A stretch of DNA of 64,000 bases from Ramlibacter humi (GTDB taxonomy: Bacteria; Pseudomonadota; Gammaproteobacteria; Burkholderiales; Burkholderiaceae_C), in assembly GCF_004681975.1 (NCBI RefSeq), contig NZ_SMLK01000008.1, positions 62,001 through 126,000 on the forward strand, read 5' to 3'. Shown one piece after another: positions 34,291 to 42,136 of this stretch; within the stretch, counting starts at the first letter, position 1, and the number at the start of each line of letters is the position of its first letter. The translations under genes and the position numbers were made by a program. The notes under the pieces are model-generated. The model saw only the letters and a list, made by a program, of their open reading frames with translations, was not told the DNA's origin and searched no databases.

Positions 34291-35537
34291 CCGCAAATCG
34301 TAGCCGGGAGCGCGGCCGTTGCGCCCAGCCGGGCCAGGAATCGCGGCCCCAGTTCGCCGACCGAGTTCGCGCCCAGCAGGCCCAGCGCGTCGTGCGCCTC
34401 GCCGTGCAGCAGTTCCAGGGCCTTCGCCGCGCCGGCCGCGCCGGCGGCGCACAGGCCGTAGAGCGGCGCGCGCCCCGCGAGCACCGCGTCCGCGCCCAGC
34501 GCCAGCGCCTTGAGCAGGTCCGTGCCGCACCGCACGCCGCCGCTGGCGTAGATCGCCATGCGGCCACCCACGATGCGGCGCGCCGCCGGCAGCACGTCCA
34601 GCGCCGACACGCAGCTGTCCAATTGGCGGCCGCCGTGCGTGCCGAGCACGATGCCGTCGACGCCGGCATCCAGCGCGCGGCGCACGTCGTCTTCGTGCAG
34701 CAGGCCCTTCAGCAGGAAAGGCCTGCGCCAGCGCTGGCGGATGCGCGCCACCGAAGCCCAGTCCATCGATTGCGGCTGGTGGTCGCGGATCCAGAACGCC
34801 GTTTCGAAGAAGCCGCGCTGGTCACGAGGCACGAAGTCGACCACGTTGGCGAAGGCCGGCAGCCCGCCGCCGGCCACCAGCGTCGAAGCGATCCAGCGCG
34901 GATGCAGGGCCGCGTCGACGATCGTCTGCAGCGACGGACGGCTGCGGCCCACGCGCGTGCGCGCCGACCACTCGCGGCGGCCGAAGATCTGGGCGTTGGT
35001 GGTCAGCAGCAGCGCTTCGCAGCCCGCGGCATCGGCGCGCCGCAGCAGTTCCTGCCACACCTCTTCGCCGCCGAACAGGTACAGCTGCCACCAGTGGCGC
35101 AGGCCCGGGACGCGGCCCACGTCTTCCATGCGATCGTTCGACATCGTGCTCTGCACGAAAGGCACGCCGGCCCGCGCGCTGGCCTTGGCCAGCTCGACGT
35201 CGCCGTGATGGACGAACAGGCCGTTCAGGCCCGTGGGCGCCACCACCAGCGGCATCGGCGCCATGCGACCCAGCAGTTGCGCCGCGAGCGATCGCCGAGA
35301 CACGTCGACGAGTTGGCGCGGCACGAATCGCCACTCGTCGTAGGCGGCGCGGTCGCGCTGCAGGCTCTGCTCCCGTTCCGCGCCGCCCTCCAGGTACTCG
35401 AGCACGAACCGCGGCATGCGGCGGTGCGCCATCGCACGCAAGTCGCCGACGTCGCGCACACGCCGCAGGTCGCGTCCGGCGTAATAGCGCCGACGCGGCG
35501 AGTCGCCCAGCTGGGCCACGGAAGACGTCGCGCTCAT
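34287..35537 (-). CDS. FMN-dependent alpha-hydroxyacid dehydrogenase/oxidase
   Basis: 416 residues of the glycolate oxidase / L-lactate dehydrogenase / mandelate dehydrogenase family. EYLEGGAERE, PLVVAPTGLNGL, QLYLF with Y153, K277 in PFLLKGLL and H301-R304 in GTHGGRQLD are present. The family motif is usually SNHGGRQLD; threonine replaces asparagine here. It oxidises a 2-hydroxy acid to a 2-oxo acid. It faces away from the respiratory operon whose second gene encodes another 2-hydroxyacid dehydrogenase, so a shared substrate theme is plausible. Confidence 0.88.
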   Translation of the reverse strand: MSATSSVAQLGDSPRRRYYAGRDLRRVRDVGDLRAMAHRRMPRFVLEYLEGGAEREQSLQRDRAAYDEWRFVPRQLVDVSRRSLAAQLLGRMAPMPLVVAPTGLNGLFVHHGDVELAKASARAGVPFVQSTMSNDRMEDVGRVPGLRHWWQLYLFGGEEVWQELLRRADAAGCEALLLTTNAQIFGRREWSARTRVGRSRPSLQTIVDAALHPRWIASTLVAGGGLPAFANVVDFVPRDQRGFFETAFWIRDHQPQSMDWASVARIRQRWRRPFLLKGLLHEDDVRRALDAGVDGIVLGTHGGRQLDSCVSALDVLPAARRIVGGRMAIYASGGVRCGTDLLKALALGADAVLAGRAPLYGLCAAGAAGAAKALELLHGEAHDALGLLGANSVGELGPRFLARLGATAALPATICG

Positions 35538-35589
35538 GTCATCGGCTGGCCGGGTTTCTGTCCCGCTGCAAACGGCACCACCGGATATA

Positions 35590-35600
35590 TCGTATTACGA
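35590..35600. promoter_or_regulatory. palindrome TCGTATTACGA in divergent promoter region
   Basis: An 11-bp perfect palindrome (TCGTA-T-TACGA) preceded by ATATA, in the 128-bp gap between the alpha-hydroxyacid dehydrogenase/MarR pair and the long rightward operon. It is a candidate site for the neighbouring MarR protein. Confidence 0.5.
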
Positions 35601-35665
35601 CACAGATTGCGGCGGGCGGTCCACAATGGTTTGGACTTCAGGGCTTGCAACCGGAGAAAACAACA

Positions 35666-37453
35666 ATGTCCAGGACGACCAGTGACCAGCTGCTCGACCG
35701 CCTCCACGAATGGGGCGTGCGGCGCATCTACGGCTACCCCGGCGACGGCATCAACGGGCTGATGGGCGCCTTCGGCCGCATCGGCGACCGGATGCGCTTC
35801 ATCCAGGCCCGCCATGAAGAGCTGGCCGCGTTCATGGCCTGCGCCCATGCGAAGTTCACCGGCGAGGTGGGCGTTTGCATGGCCACGTCGGGCCCGGGCG
35901 CCATCCACCTGCTCAACGGCCTGTACGACGCCAAGGGCGACCACCAGCCCGTGGTCGCCATCGTGGGCCAGCAGGCCCGCACCGCGCTCGGCGGCGACTA
36001 CCAGCAGGAGGTGGACCTGATCAGCCTCTTCAAGGACGTGGCGCACGAGTACGTGCACATGGCCACGGTCCCCGCGCAGATCCGCCACCTCGTCGACCGC
36101 GCGATGCGCATCGCCATCGACCAGCGCACCGTCACCTGCGTCATCGTGCCCAACGACCTGCAGGAGCTGGAGGCCGTGGAAACGCCGCCGCGCAAGCACG
36201 GCACCATCCACAGCGGCATCGGCCTGACGGGGCGGCGCCTGGTGCCGGCCCCGGTCGACCTGCAGGCGGCCGCCGACCTGCTGAACGCGGGCAAGAAGGT
36301 CGCCATCCTCGCCGGCGCCGGCGCGCTGCACGCGACCGACGAACTCATCGCCGTGGCCGACGCGCTGGGCGCCGGCATCGCCAAGGCGCTGCTCGGCAAG
36401 TTCGCCGTGCCCGACGACCTGCCTTGGGTCACCGGCTCCATCGGCTTGCTGGGCACGGCGCCCAGCTGGGAAATGATGACCGGCTGCGACACCCTGCTGA
36501 TGGTGGGCTCCAGCTTCCCCTACTCCGAGTTCCTGCCCGAAGAAGGAAAAGCCAAGGGCGTGCAGATCGACCTGGACGGCCGCAAGCTGTCGCTGCGCTA
36601 CCCGATGGACGTCAACCTGGTCGGCGACAGCAAGGAGACGCTGGCCGCGCTGCTGCCGATGCTCAGGCGCAAGGACGACCGCCGCTGGCGCGAGAAGATC
36701 GAAGCCGACGTCGCGCGCTGGTGGCACGTGATGGAGAAGCGGGCCGCCGAACCGGCCAGGCCCATCAACCCGCAGCGGGTGTTCTGGGAGCTGTCGCCCA
36801 GGCTGCCGGACAACTGCATCGTCACCTGCGACTCGGGCAGTTCCGCCGCCTGGTACGCGCGCGACCTGAAGGCGCGGCGCGGCATGATGGGTTCGCTCTC
36901 GGGCGGACTGGCCACCATGTGCCCGGGCGTGCCTTACGCGCTGGCCGCCAAGTTCTGCCACCCGGACCGGCCCGCCATCGCCCTGGTGGGCGACGGCGCG
37001 ATGCAGATGCTGGGCATCAACGCGCTGCCCACCATCGCGGCCCATTGGCGCGAATGGAGCGACCCGCGGCTGGTGATCATGGTGCTGAACAACCGCGACC
37101 TGAACATGGTGACGTGGGAACAGCGCGCGATGGCCGGCGACCCCAAGTTCAGCGACTCGCAGAACTTGCCGCGGCTGCCGTTCGCCGAGTACGCCAATCT
37201 GCTGGGGCTGCACGGCATCCGCGTCGACGACCCCGACCGCATCGCATCGGCCTGGGACGAAGCGCTGGCCGCGGGCAAGCCCGCGGTGCTGGAGGTCGTG
37301 GCCGATGGCGACGTGCCGCCGCTGCCGCCGCACCTGACGCTGGAACAGGGCAGGCACTTCCTGAAGGCGCTGCTGCACGGCGACCCCGACGCGGGCGGCG
37401 TCGTGCGCGAGAGCGCGCGGCAGGCCTGGGCCACCCTCAGCACCCGGCGCTGA
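35666..37453 (+). CDS. ThDP-dependent oxidase/decarboxylase, pyruvate oxidase-like
   Basis: 595 residues. The catalytic glutamate is in ARHEELAAFMA, and the ThDP motif runs from VGDGAMQMLGINALP to VLNNRDLNMVTWE. The central domain with VGSSFPYSEFLPEEG and QIDLDGRKL is like PoxB-type enzymes that also carry FAD. PoxB in Escherichia coli oxidises pyruvate to acetate and passes electrons to quinone. The ATG at 35666 with GGAGA at 35653-35657 is chosen. It is the first gene of the long respiratory operon; the next gene starts 19 bp later. A pyruvate:quinone role would fit the context but is inferred. Confidence 0.85.
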   Translation: MSRTTSDQLLDRLHEWGVRRIYGYPGDGINGLMGAFGRIGDRMRFIQARHEELAAFMACAHAKFTGEVGVCMATSGPGAIHLLNGLYDAKGDHQPVVAIVGQQARTALGGDYQQEVDLISLFKDVAHEYVHMATVPAQIRHLVDRAMRIAIDQRTVTCVIVPNDLQELEAVETPPRKHGTIHSGIGLTGRRLVPAPVDLQAAADLLNAGKKVAILAGAGALHATDELIAVADALGAGIAKALLGKFAVPDDLPWVTGSIGLLGTAPSWEMMTGCDTLLMVGSSFPYSEFLPEEGKAKGVQIDLDGRKLSLRYPMDVNLVGDSKETLAALLPMLRRKDDRRWREKIEADVARWWHVMEKRAAEPARPINPQRVFWELSPRLPDNCIVTCDSGSSAAWYARDLKARRGMMGSLSGGLATMCPGVPYALAAKFCHPDRPAIALVGDGAMQMLGINALPTIAAHWREWSDPRLVIMVLNNRDLNMVTWEQRAMAGDPKFSDSQNLPRLPFAEYANLLGLHGIRVDDPDRIASAWDEALAAGKPAVLEVVADGDVPPLPPHLTLEQGRHFLKALLHGDPDAGGVVRESARQAWATLSTRR

Positions 37454-37472
37454 ACCGCCGCGAAGGACGGCC

Positions 37473-40379
37473 GTGACCCGCAACCCGCCGGAAACCCCGC
37501 TGGGCCTGGACGTGCATTCGCTGGAGCGCGACCTGCGCGCCCACGTGAAGGGCGAAGTGCGGTTCGACGACGGCTCGCGCGCGCTGTACGCGACCGATGC
37601 CTCCAACTACCGCCAGGTGCCCATCGCCGTGGTGATCCCGCTCGACGTGGACGACGTCGTCGCCACCGTCGAGGTGTGCCACCGGCACGACGCGCCGGTG
37701 CTGTCGCGCGGCGGCGGCACCAGCCTGTGCGGCCAGTCGTGCAACGTGGCCGTGATGATCGACTTCACCAAGCACCTGCACCGCGTGCTGGAGATCGACG
37801 TGCAGGGGCGCACCGCGCTGGTCGAGCCCGGCTGCGTGCTGGACGACCTGCGCGAGCAGGCGGGCGAACACGGGCTCACCTTCGCGCCCGACCCCGCCAC
37901 GCACACGCACAACACGCTGGGCGGGATGATCGGCAACAACTCCTGCGGGCCGCACTCGGTGATGGGCGGCGAGACCGTGCACAACGTGCTGGCGCTGGAG
38001 ATCCTGACCTACGACGGCCTGCGCACCTGGGTGGGCGGTCCGGGCACCGACGAACGCCTGCTGGCCCAGGGCGGGCGCGCGGCCCAGATCGCGCAGGAGC
38101 TGCGGTCGCTGGCCGAACGCCACGCCGGCCGCATCCGCGAGAAGTTCCCGCCCATCCCACGCCGCGTGTCGGGCTACAACCTGCCGGCGCTGCTGCCGGA
38201 AAACGGCTTCGACATCGCCAAATCGCTGGTGGGCTCCGAAGGCACCTGCGTGGTCGTGCTGCAGGCCCGGCTGCGGCTGCTGCCCAACCCGCCCTGCCGC
38301 TCGCTGGTGGTGCTGGGCTACGACTCCGTCGCCGATGCGGCCGACGACGTGATGGCGGTGATGGACTGCGGGCCCATCGCGCTGGAAGGCATGGACGACC
38401 GCCTGGTGGAAGACATCCGCCAGTCGCACATCCACGTCGACTACGTCGACCTGCTGCCCGAAGGCAAGGGCTGGCTGATCGTGGAATTCGGCGGCGGCAC
38501 GCCCGACGAAGCGAAGGCGCGTGCCCGCAAGCTCACCGATCGCCTGCGCGGCAGGACGAAGCCTCCTTCCATCAAGCTCGTGGACGACGCCACACAGGAG
38601 CAGCACATCTGGAAGGTGCGCGAGTCGGGCCTGGGCGCCACCGCGCACGTGCCCGGCAAGCCCATCACCTGGGAAGGCTGGGAGGATTCCTCCGTGCCGC
38701 CCGAGAACCTGGGCAAGTACCTGCGCGAGCTGCGCGCGCTGTTCGACCGCCATGGCTACGGCTGCGACCTGTACGGCCACTTCGGCCAGGGCTGCGTGCA
38801 CACGCGCATCGACTTCGACCTGGAAACGCAGCCGGGCATCGAGAAGTTCCGGCGCTTCCTGCACGAAGCCGCGCAGCTGGTGGTCAGCCTGGGCGGCTCG
38901 GTGTCGGGCGAGCACGGCGACGGGCAGTCCAAGGCGGAGCTGCTGCCCATCATGTTCGGGCCCGAGCTGGTGCGCGCGTTCGAGGAGTTCAAGGCGATCT
39001 GGGACCCGCGCAACCGCATGAACCCCGGCAAGGTCGTGCACCCGTACCGCCCGGACGAGAACCTGCGGCTGGGCACGGCCTACGCGCCGCGGCCGGTGGA
39101 AACGCGCATGTTCTTCGCCGACGACCGCGGCGACTTCGGCCGCACCGTGCTGCGCTGCGTGGGCGTGGGCGAATGCCGCAAGCGCGACGGCACCATGTGC
39201 CCCAGCTACAAGGCCACGCTGGAGGAAAAGCACAGCACGCGCGGCCGGGCTCACCTCCTGTTCGAGATGCTGAACGGCGAGCGCGACGGCGGCGTGCTCA
39301 AGCAAGGCTGGCGCGAGGAAGCCGTCAAGGAAGCGCTGGACCTGTGCCTGTCGTGCAAGGCGTGCAAGCACGAATGCCCGGTGAAGGTGGACATGGCCGC
39401 GTACAAGGCCGAGTTCCTGTCGCACTACTACGAGCACCACCCTCGCCCGCTGTCGGCCGCCACCTTCGGCTTCATCGACCGCTGGGCCCGGCTGGCCGCG
39501 GTGGCGCCCGGTGCCGCCAACTACCTCACGCAGCACGAGCCCTTCTCGGGCTGGATCAAGCGCGCGGCCGGCATCGCGGCGCAGCGGCGGCTGCCGGCCT
39601 TCGCGGCGAAGACCTTCACCGCGTCGTTCCGCGAAGAGCCGCTGGCCGGCTCGCGCGGCGAAGTGCTGCTGTGGCCCGACACCTTCAACAACCACTTCCA
39701 CCCGCAGGTCGCCCATGACGCGGTGGAAGTGCTCCGGCGGGCCGGCTGGCGTGTGCGGCTGCCTCGCGCCAGCGTGTGCTGCGGACGGCCGCTCTACGAA
39801 GCGGGCTACCTGGACGAGGCGCGCCGCTACCTGGAACGCACCCTGGTTGTGCTGGCCGACGAGATTCGCGCGGGCATCCCCGTGGTCGTGCTGGAGCCCG
39901 CCTGCCTGTCGGTGTTCCGCGAGGAGATGCCGATGATGCTGCCCCACCACGAGCAGGCGAAACGGCTGCGGCAGCAGAGCTTCCTGTTCGCCGATTTCCT
40001 CCACGCGCATGCGGCCGGGCTGGAAGTGCGGCCGCTGCGGCGCCAGGCGCTGGTGCACCTGCACTGCCACCACAAGTCGGTGCTCGGCACGGACGGCGAG
40101 CACGAGTGGCTGCGCCGCTTACAGCTGGACGTGCAGGAACCTGACACCGGCTGCTGCGGCATGGCGGGATCGTTCGGTTTCGAGGCGGGCAAGTACGACG
40201 TGTCCATGCGCTGCGGCGAGCGCGCGCTGCTGCCCGCGGTGCGCGAAGCGGGCGGCGAACAGCTGGTGCTGGCCGACGGCTACAGCTGCCGCGAGCAGAT
40301 CGCGCAGGGCACCGGTCGCCGCGCCCTGCACCTGGCGCAGGTGCTGCGCATGGCGCTGGAAGGAGCGCAAGACGAATGA
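37473..40379 (+). CDS. FAD/4Fe-4S 2-hydroxyacid dehydrogenase (D-lactate/glycolate type fusion)
   Basis: 968 residues. The N-terminal FAD-binding PCMH domain contains PVLSRGGGTSLCGQSCNVAV and TLGGMIGNNSCGPHSVMGGE. The FAD-oxidase C domain has CDLYGHFGQGCVHTRIDFDL and GEHGDGQSKAELLP. Two 4Fe-4S motifs are CVGVGECRKRDGTMCP and CLSCKACKHECP, then two CCG domains (VCCGRPLYEAG, TGCCGMAGSFGFE). This is the GlcD-GlcF type fusion. It oxidises D-lactate, glycolate or a related acid and passes electrons through the clusters, probably to quinone. The start is GTG with AAGGA at 37463-37467. Its end overlaps the next gene by 4 bp. Confidence 0.9.
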   Translation: MTRNPPETPLGLDVHSLERDLRAHVKGEVRFDDGSRALYATDASNYRQVPIAVVIPLDVDDVVATVEVCHRHDAPVLSRGGGTSLCGQSCNVAVMIDFTKHLHRVLEIDVQGRTALVEPGCVLDDLREQAGEHGLTFAPDPATHTHNTLGGMIGNNSCGPHSVMGGETVHNVLALEILTYDGLRTWVGGPGTDERLLAQGGRAAQIAQELRSLAERHAGRIREKFPPIPRRVSGYNLPALLPENGFDIAKSLVGSEGTCVVVLQARLRLLPNPPCRSLVVLGYDSVADAADDVMAVMDCGPIALEGMDDRLVEDIRQSHIHVDYVDLLPEGKGWLIVEFGGGTPDEAKARARKLTDRLRGRTKPPSIKLVDDATQEQHIWKVRESGLGATAHVPGKPITWEGWEDSSVPPENLGKYLRELRALFDRHGYGCDLYGHFGQGCVHTRIDFDLETQPGIEKFRRFLHEAAQLVVSLGGSVSGEHGDGQSKAELLPIMFGPELVRAFEEFKAIWDPRNRMNPGKVVHPYRPDENLRLGTAYAPRPVETRMFFADDRGDFGRTVLRCVGVGECRKRDGTMCPSYKATLEEKHSTRGRAHLLFEMLNGERDGGVLKQGWREEAVKEALDLCLSCKACKHECPVKVDMAAYKAEFLSHYYEHHPRPLSAATFGFIDRWARLAAVAPGAANYLTQHEPFSGWIKRAAGIAAQRRLPAFAAKTFTASFREEPLAGSRGEVLLWPDTFNNHFHPQVAHDAVEVLRRAGWRVRLPRASVCCGRPLYEAGYLDEARRYLERTLVVLADEIRAGIPVVVLEPACLSVFREEMPMMLPHHEQAKRLRQQSFLFADFLHAHAAGLEVRPLRRQALVHLHCHHKSVLGTDGEHEWLRRLQLDVQEPDTGCCGMAGSFGFEAGKYDVSMRCGERALLPAVREAGGEQLVLADGYSCREQIAQGTGRRALHLAQVLRMALEGAQDE

Positions 40380-40759
40380 TGGAATCCCCCCGCATCGGCC
40401 GTACCGTCTGGGCGGTGGCCGAGGGCTACATCCCTTCCCAGGGCTCGGGCGGCGGGCGCGCGCTGGAAAGCCACGAGACCGTGTGCCTGCTCAACGCCGG
40501 GCCGCGCGAGGCGCACGTGGACCTCACCCTCTTCTTCGCCGACCGCGACCCCGCGGGCCCGTACCGGGTGACCGTGGCGGCGCAGCGCACGCTGCACCTG
40601 CGCTTCAACGACCTGGGGGACCCCGAGCCGGTGCCGCGCGACCGCGACTACTCCAGCGTGATCGTGTCCGACGAACCCATCGTGGTGCAGCACACGCGGC
40701 TGGATTCGCGGCAGAGCGCGCTGGCGCTGCTGTCCACCGTCGCGTATTCGCAGGACTGA
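40376..40759 (+). CDS. Anabaena sensory rhodopsin transducer (ASRT) family protein
   Basis: 127 residues, soluble. RTVWAVAEGYIPSQGSG, ESHETVCLLNAGPREAHVDL, TLFFADRDPAGPYRVTV and EPIVVQHTRLDSRQSALALL follow the ASRT family pattern (PF07100) across the whole length. In Anabaena the protein is a tetramer that binds sensory rhodopsin. No rhodopsin or carotenoid gene is in this window, so a rhodopsin-independent role is likely; carbohydrate or DNA binding has been proposed for the family. It overlaps the 2-hydroxyacid dehydrogenase by 4 bp and precedes a GH15 remnant by 7 bp. Confidence 0.87.
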   Translation: MMESPRIGRTVWAVAEGYIPSQGSGGGRALESHETVCLLNAGPREAHVDLTLFFADRDPAGPYRVTVAAQRTLHLRFNDLGDPEPVPRDRDYSSVIVSDEPIVVQHTRLDSRQSALALLSTVAYSQD

Positions 40760-40766
40760 GGCCCGC

Positions 40767-41477
40767 ATGGCGCCCCGCGAGCCGTCCATCGGGGACTACG
40801 CCGCCATCGGCGACTGCCGCACGCTGGCCCTGGTCTCGCGCTTCGGCGGCATCGACTGGTGCTGTGTGCCGGATTTTTCCAGCCCCTCGGTGTTCGGCGC
40901 GCTGCTGGACCGGGCGCTGCGGCTGCACGAGATCCAGTCGCTGCCGATCGACGTGGAACACCTGCGCCGCGAGTGCGAAGCCATCCGCGCCGACATCGAA
41001 GCCCGCGCCTGGGACGAGTCGCTGGGCAGCTACGCCGGCTTCTATGGCAGCCAGGCGCCGGACGCCAGCCTGCTGCTGATCCCGCGCATGGGCTACCTCG
41101 ACCCGCGCGACCCGCGCATGCTGGCCACCACGGCACGCATCCGCCAGGAGTTGTCGGCGGGCGGCCTGCTCTACCGCTTCCCTCCCGGCAGGCAGTACGA
41201 CGGCGTGGAAGGCGGCGAGCACCTGTTCGCCATCTGCAGCTTCTGGCTGGTGGACTGCCTGGCGCGGCAAGGCAGCCTCGACGAAGCGCAGGCGCTGTAC
41301 GAAAGGCTGCTGTCGCTGCGCACGCCCGCCGGCCTGTACGCGGAGGAGCTCGACAGCCGCACCGGCGCGGCGGTGGGCAACTTCCCGCAGGCGTTCAGCC
41401 ACGTCGGCTCGATCACCGCCGCCCTGTCGCTGCAGTCGGCGCGCGACGCGGCCGGATTGCGGAGCACCACCGCATGA
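40767..41477 (+). CDS. GH15 glucoamylase-like protein with a large internal deletion
   Basis: 236 residues with two family ends joined. Residues 1-50 are the GH15 N-terminus (IGDYAAIGDCRTLALVSRFG, GIDWCCVPDFSSPSVFGALL), and residues about 51-236 are the C-terminal part of the (alpha/alpha)6 domain (RAWDESLGSYAGFYGSQAPD, FWLVDCLARQGSLDEAQALY, EELDSRTGAAVGNFPQAFSH). Family members are near 600 residues, so about 350 are missing, in frame. The missing middle includes the region of the general acid glutamate, while the catalytic-base region is kept. The coding frame is intact and tightly coupled (ATGA overlap with actA). It is probably inactive as a hydrolase. Confidence 0.85.
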   Translation: MAPREPSIGDYAAIGDCRTLALVSRFGGIDWCCVPDFSSPSVFGALLDRALRLHEIQSLPIDVEHLRRECEAIRADIEARAWDESLGSYAGFYGSQAPDASLLLIPRMGYLDPRDPRMLATTARIRQELSAGGLLYRFPPGRQYDGVEGGEHLFAICSFWLVDCLARQGSLDEAQALYERLLSLRTPAGLYAEELDSRTGAAVGNFPQAFSHVGSITAALSLQSARDAAGLRSTTA

Positions 41478-42133
41478 ACCGCGACCGCGACCAGGTCTTC
41501 AGCGCGCGGCTGGAACTGGCCGTGAAGCTGGCCATCGCCGGGCTGTTCCTGCTGGTGCCCGCGGTGGTGGGGTTCGCGCTGTGGCGCGAAGCCTCGAACC
41601 AGGCGCTGGGAGAACCGGTGGTGCAGCCCATCCCGTTCAGCCACAAGCACCACGCCGGCGACGACGGCATCGACTGCCGCTACTGCCACACGGCGGTGGA
41701 AACGGAGCGGCACGCCGGCCTGCCGTCCACCCACATCTGCCTGAGCTGCCATTCGCAGCTGTACACCGACGCGAAAGTGCTGGCGCCGCTGCACGAAAGC
41801 GAGCGCACCGGCAAGCCGGTGGAGTGGCAGCGCGTGCACCAGCTGCCCGACTTCGTCTTCTTCGACCACAGCGTGCACGTGGCCAAGGGCGTGGGCTGCG
41901 TGGAATGCCACGGGCGCGTCGACCAGATGCCGATCACCTGGCGCGCGCAGCCGCTGCAGATGCAGTGGTGCCTGCAGTGCCACCGCGATCCCGCGCACCA
42001 CCTGCGGCCGCATTCGCAGCTGTTCGACATGGCGGCGCCGCGGCTGTCCGAAGCCGATGCGCAGAACCTGGCCCGCGCGATGAAGCTGGAGAGCACGCGC
42101 CGCCTCACCGACTGTTCCACCTGCCACCGTTGA
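41474..42133 (+). CDS. actA: alternative complex III pentaheme cytochrome c subunit
   Basis: 219 residues. One N-terminal transmembrane helix (LAVKLAIAGLFLLVPAVVGF) anchors a periplasmic domain with five CxxCH motifs: CRYCH, CLSCH, CVECH, CLQCH and CSTCH. Additional His ligands sit in FSHKHH and FFDHSVH. It is the quinol:cytochrome c oxidoreductase subunit ActA that carries electrons from the complex to cytochrome c. It overlaps the GH15-like gene by 4 bp and is 3 bp ahead of actB. Confidence 0.93.
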   Translation: MNRDRDQVFSARLELAVKLAIAGLFLLVPAVVGFALWREASNQALGEPVVQPIPFSHKHHAGDDGIDCRYCHTAVETERHAGLPSTHICLSCHSQLYTDAKVLAPLHESERTGKPVEWQRVHQLPDFVFFDHSVHVAKGVGCVECHGRVDQMPITWRAQPLQMQWCLQCHRDPAHHLRPHSQLFDMAAPRLSEADAQNLARAMKLESTRRLTDCSTCHR

Positions 42134-42136
42134 CCG

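Noticed and set aside
35666-37453. The ThDP enzyme considered as acetolactate synthase (IlvB)
   Set aside because: No small subunit gene, no branched-chain biosynthesis context, and the central-domain residues and respiratory neighbourhood fit a pyruvate oxidase-like enzyme better.
40376-40759. Searching beside the ASRT gene for a rhodopsin
   Set aside because: No seven-helix protein with a retinal-lysine motif is encoded within the window.
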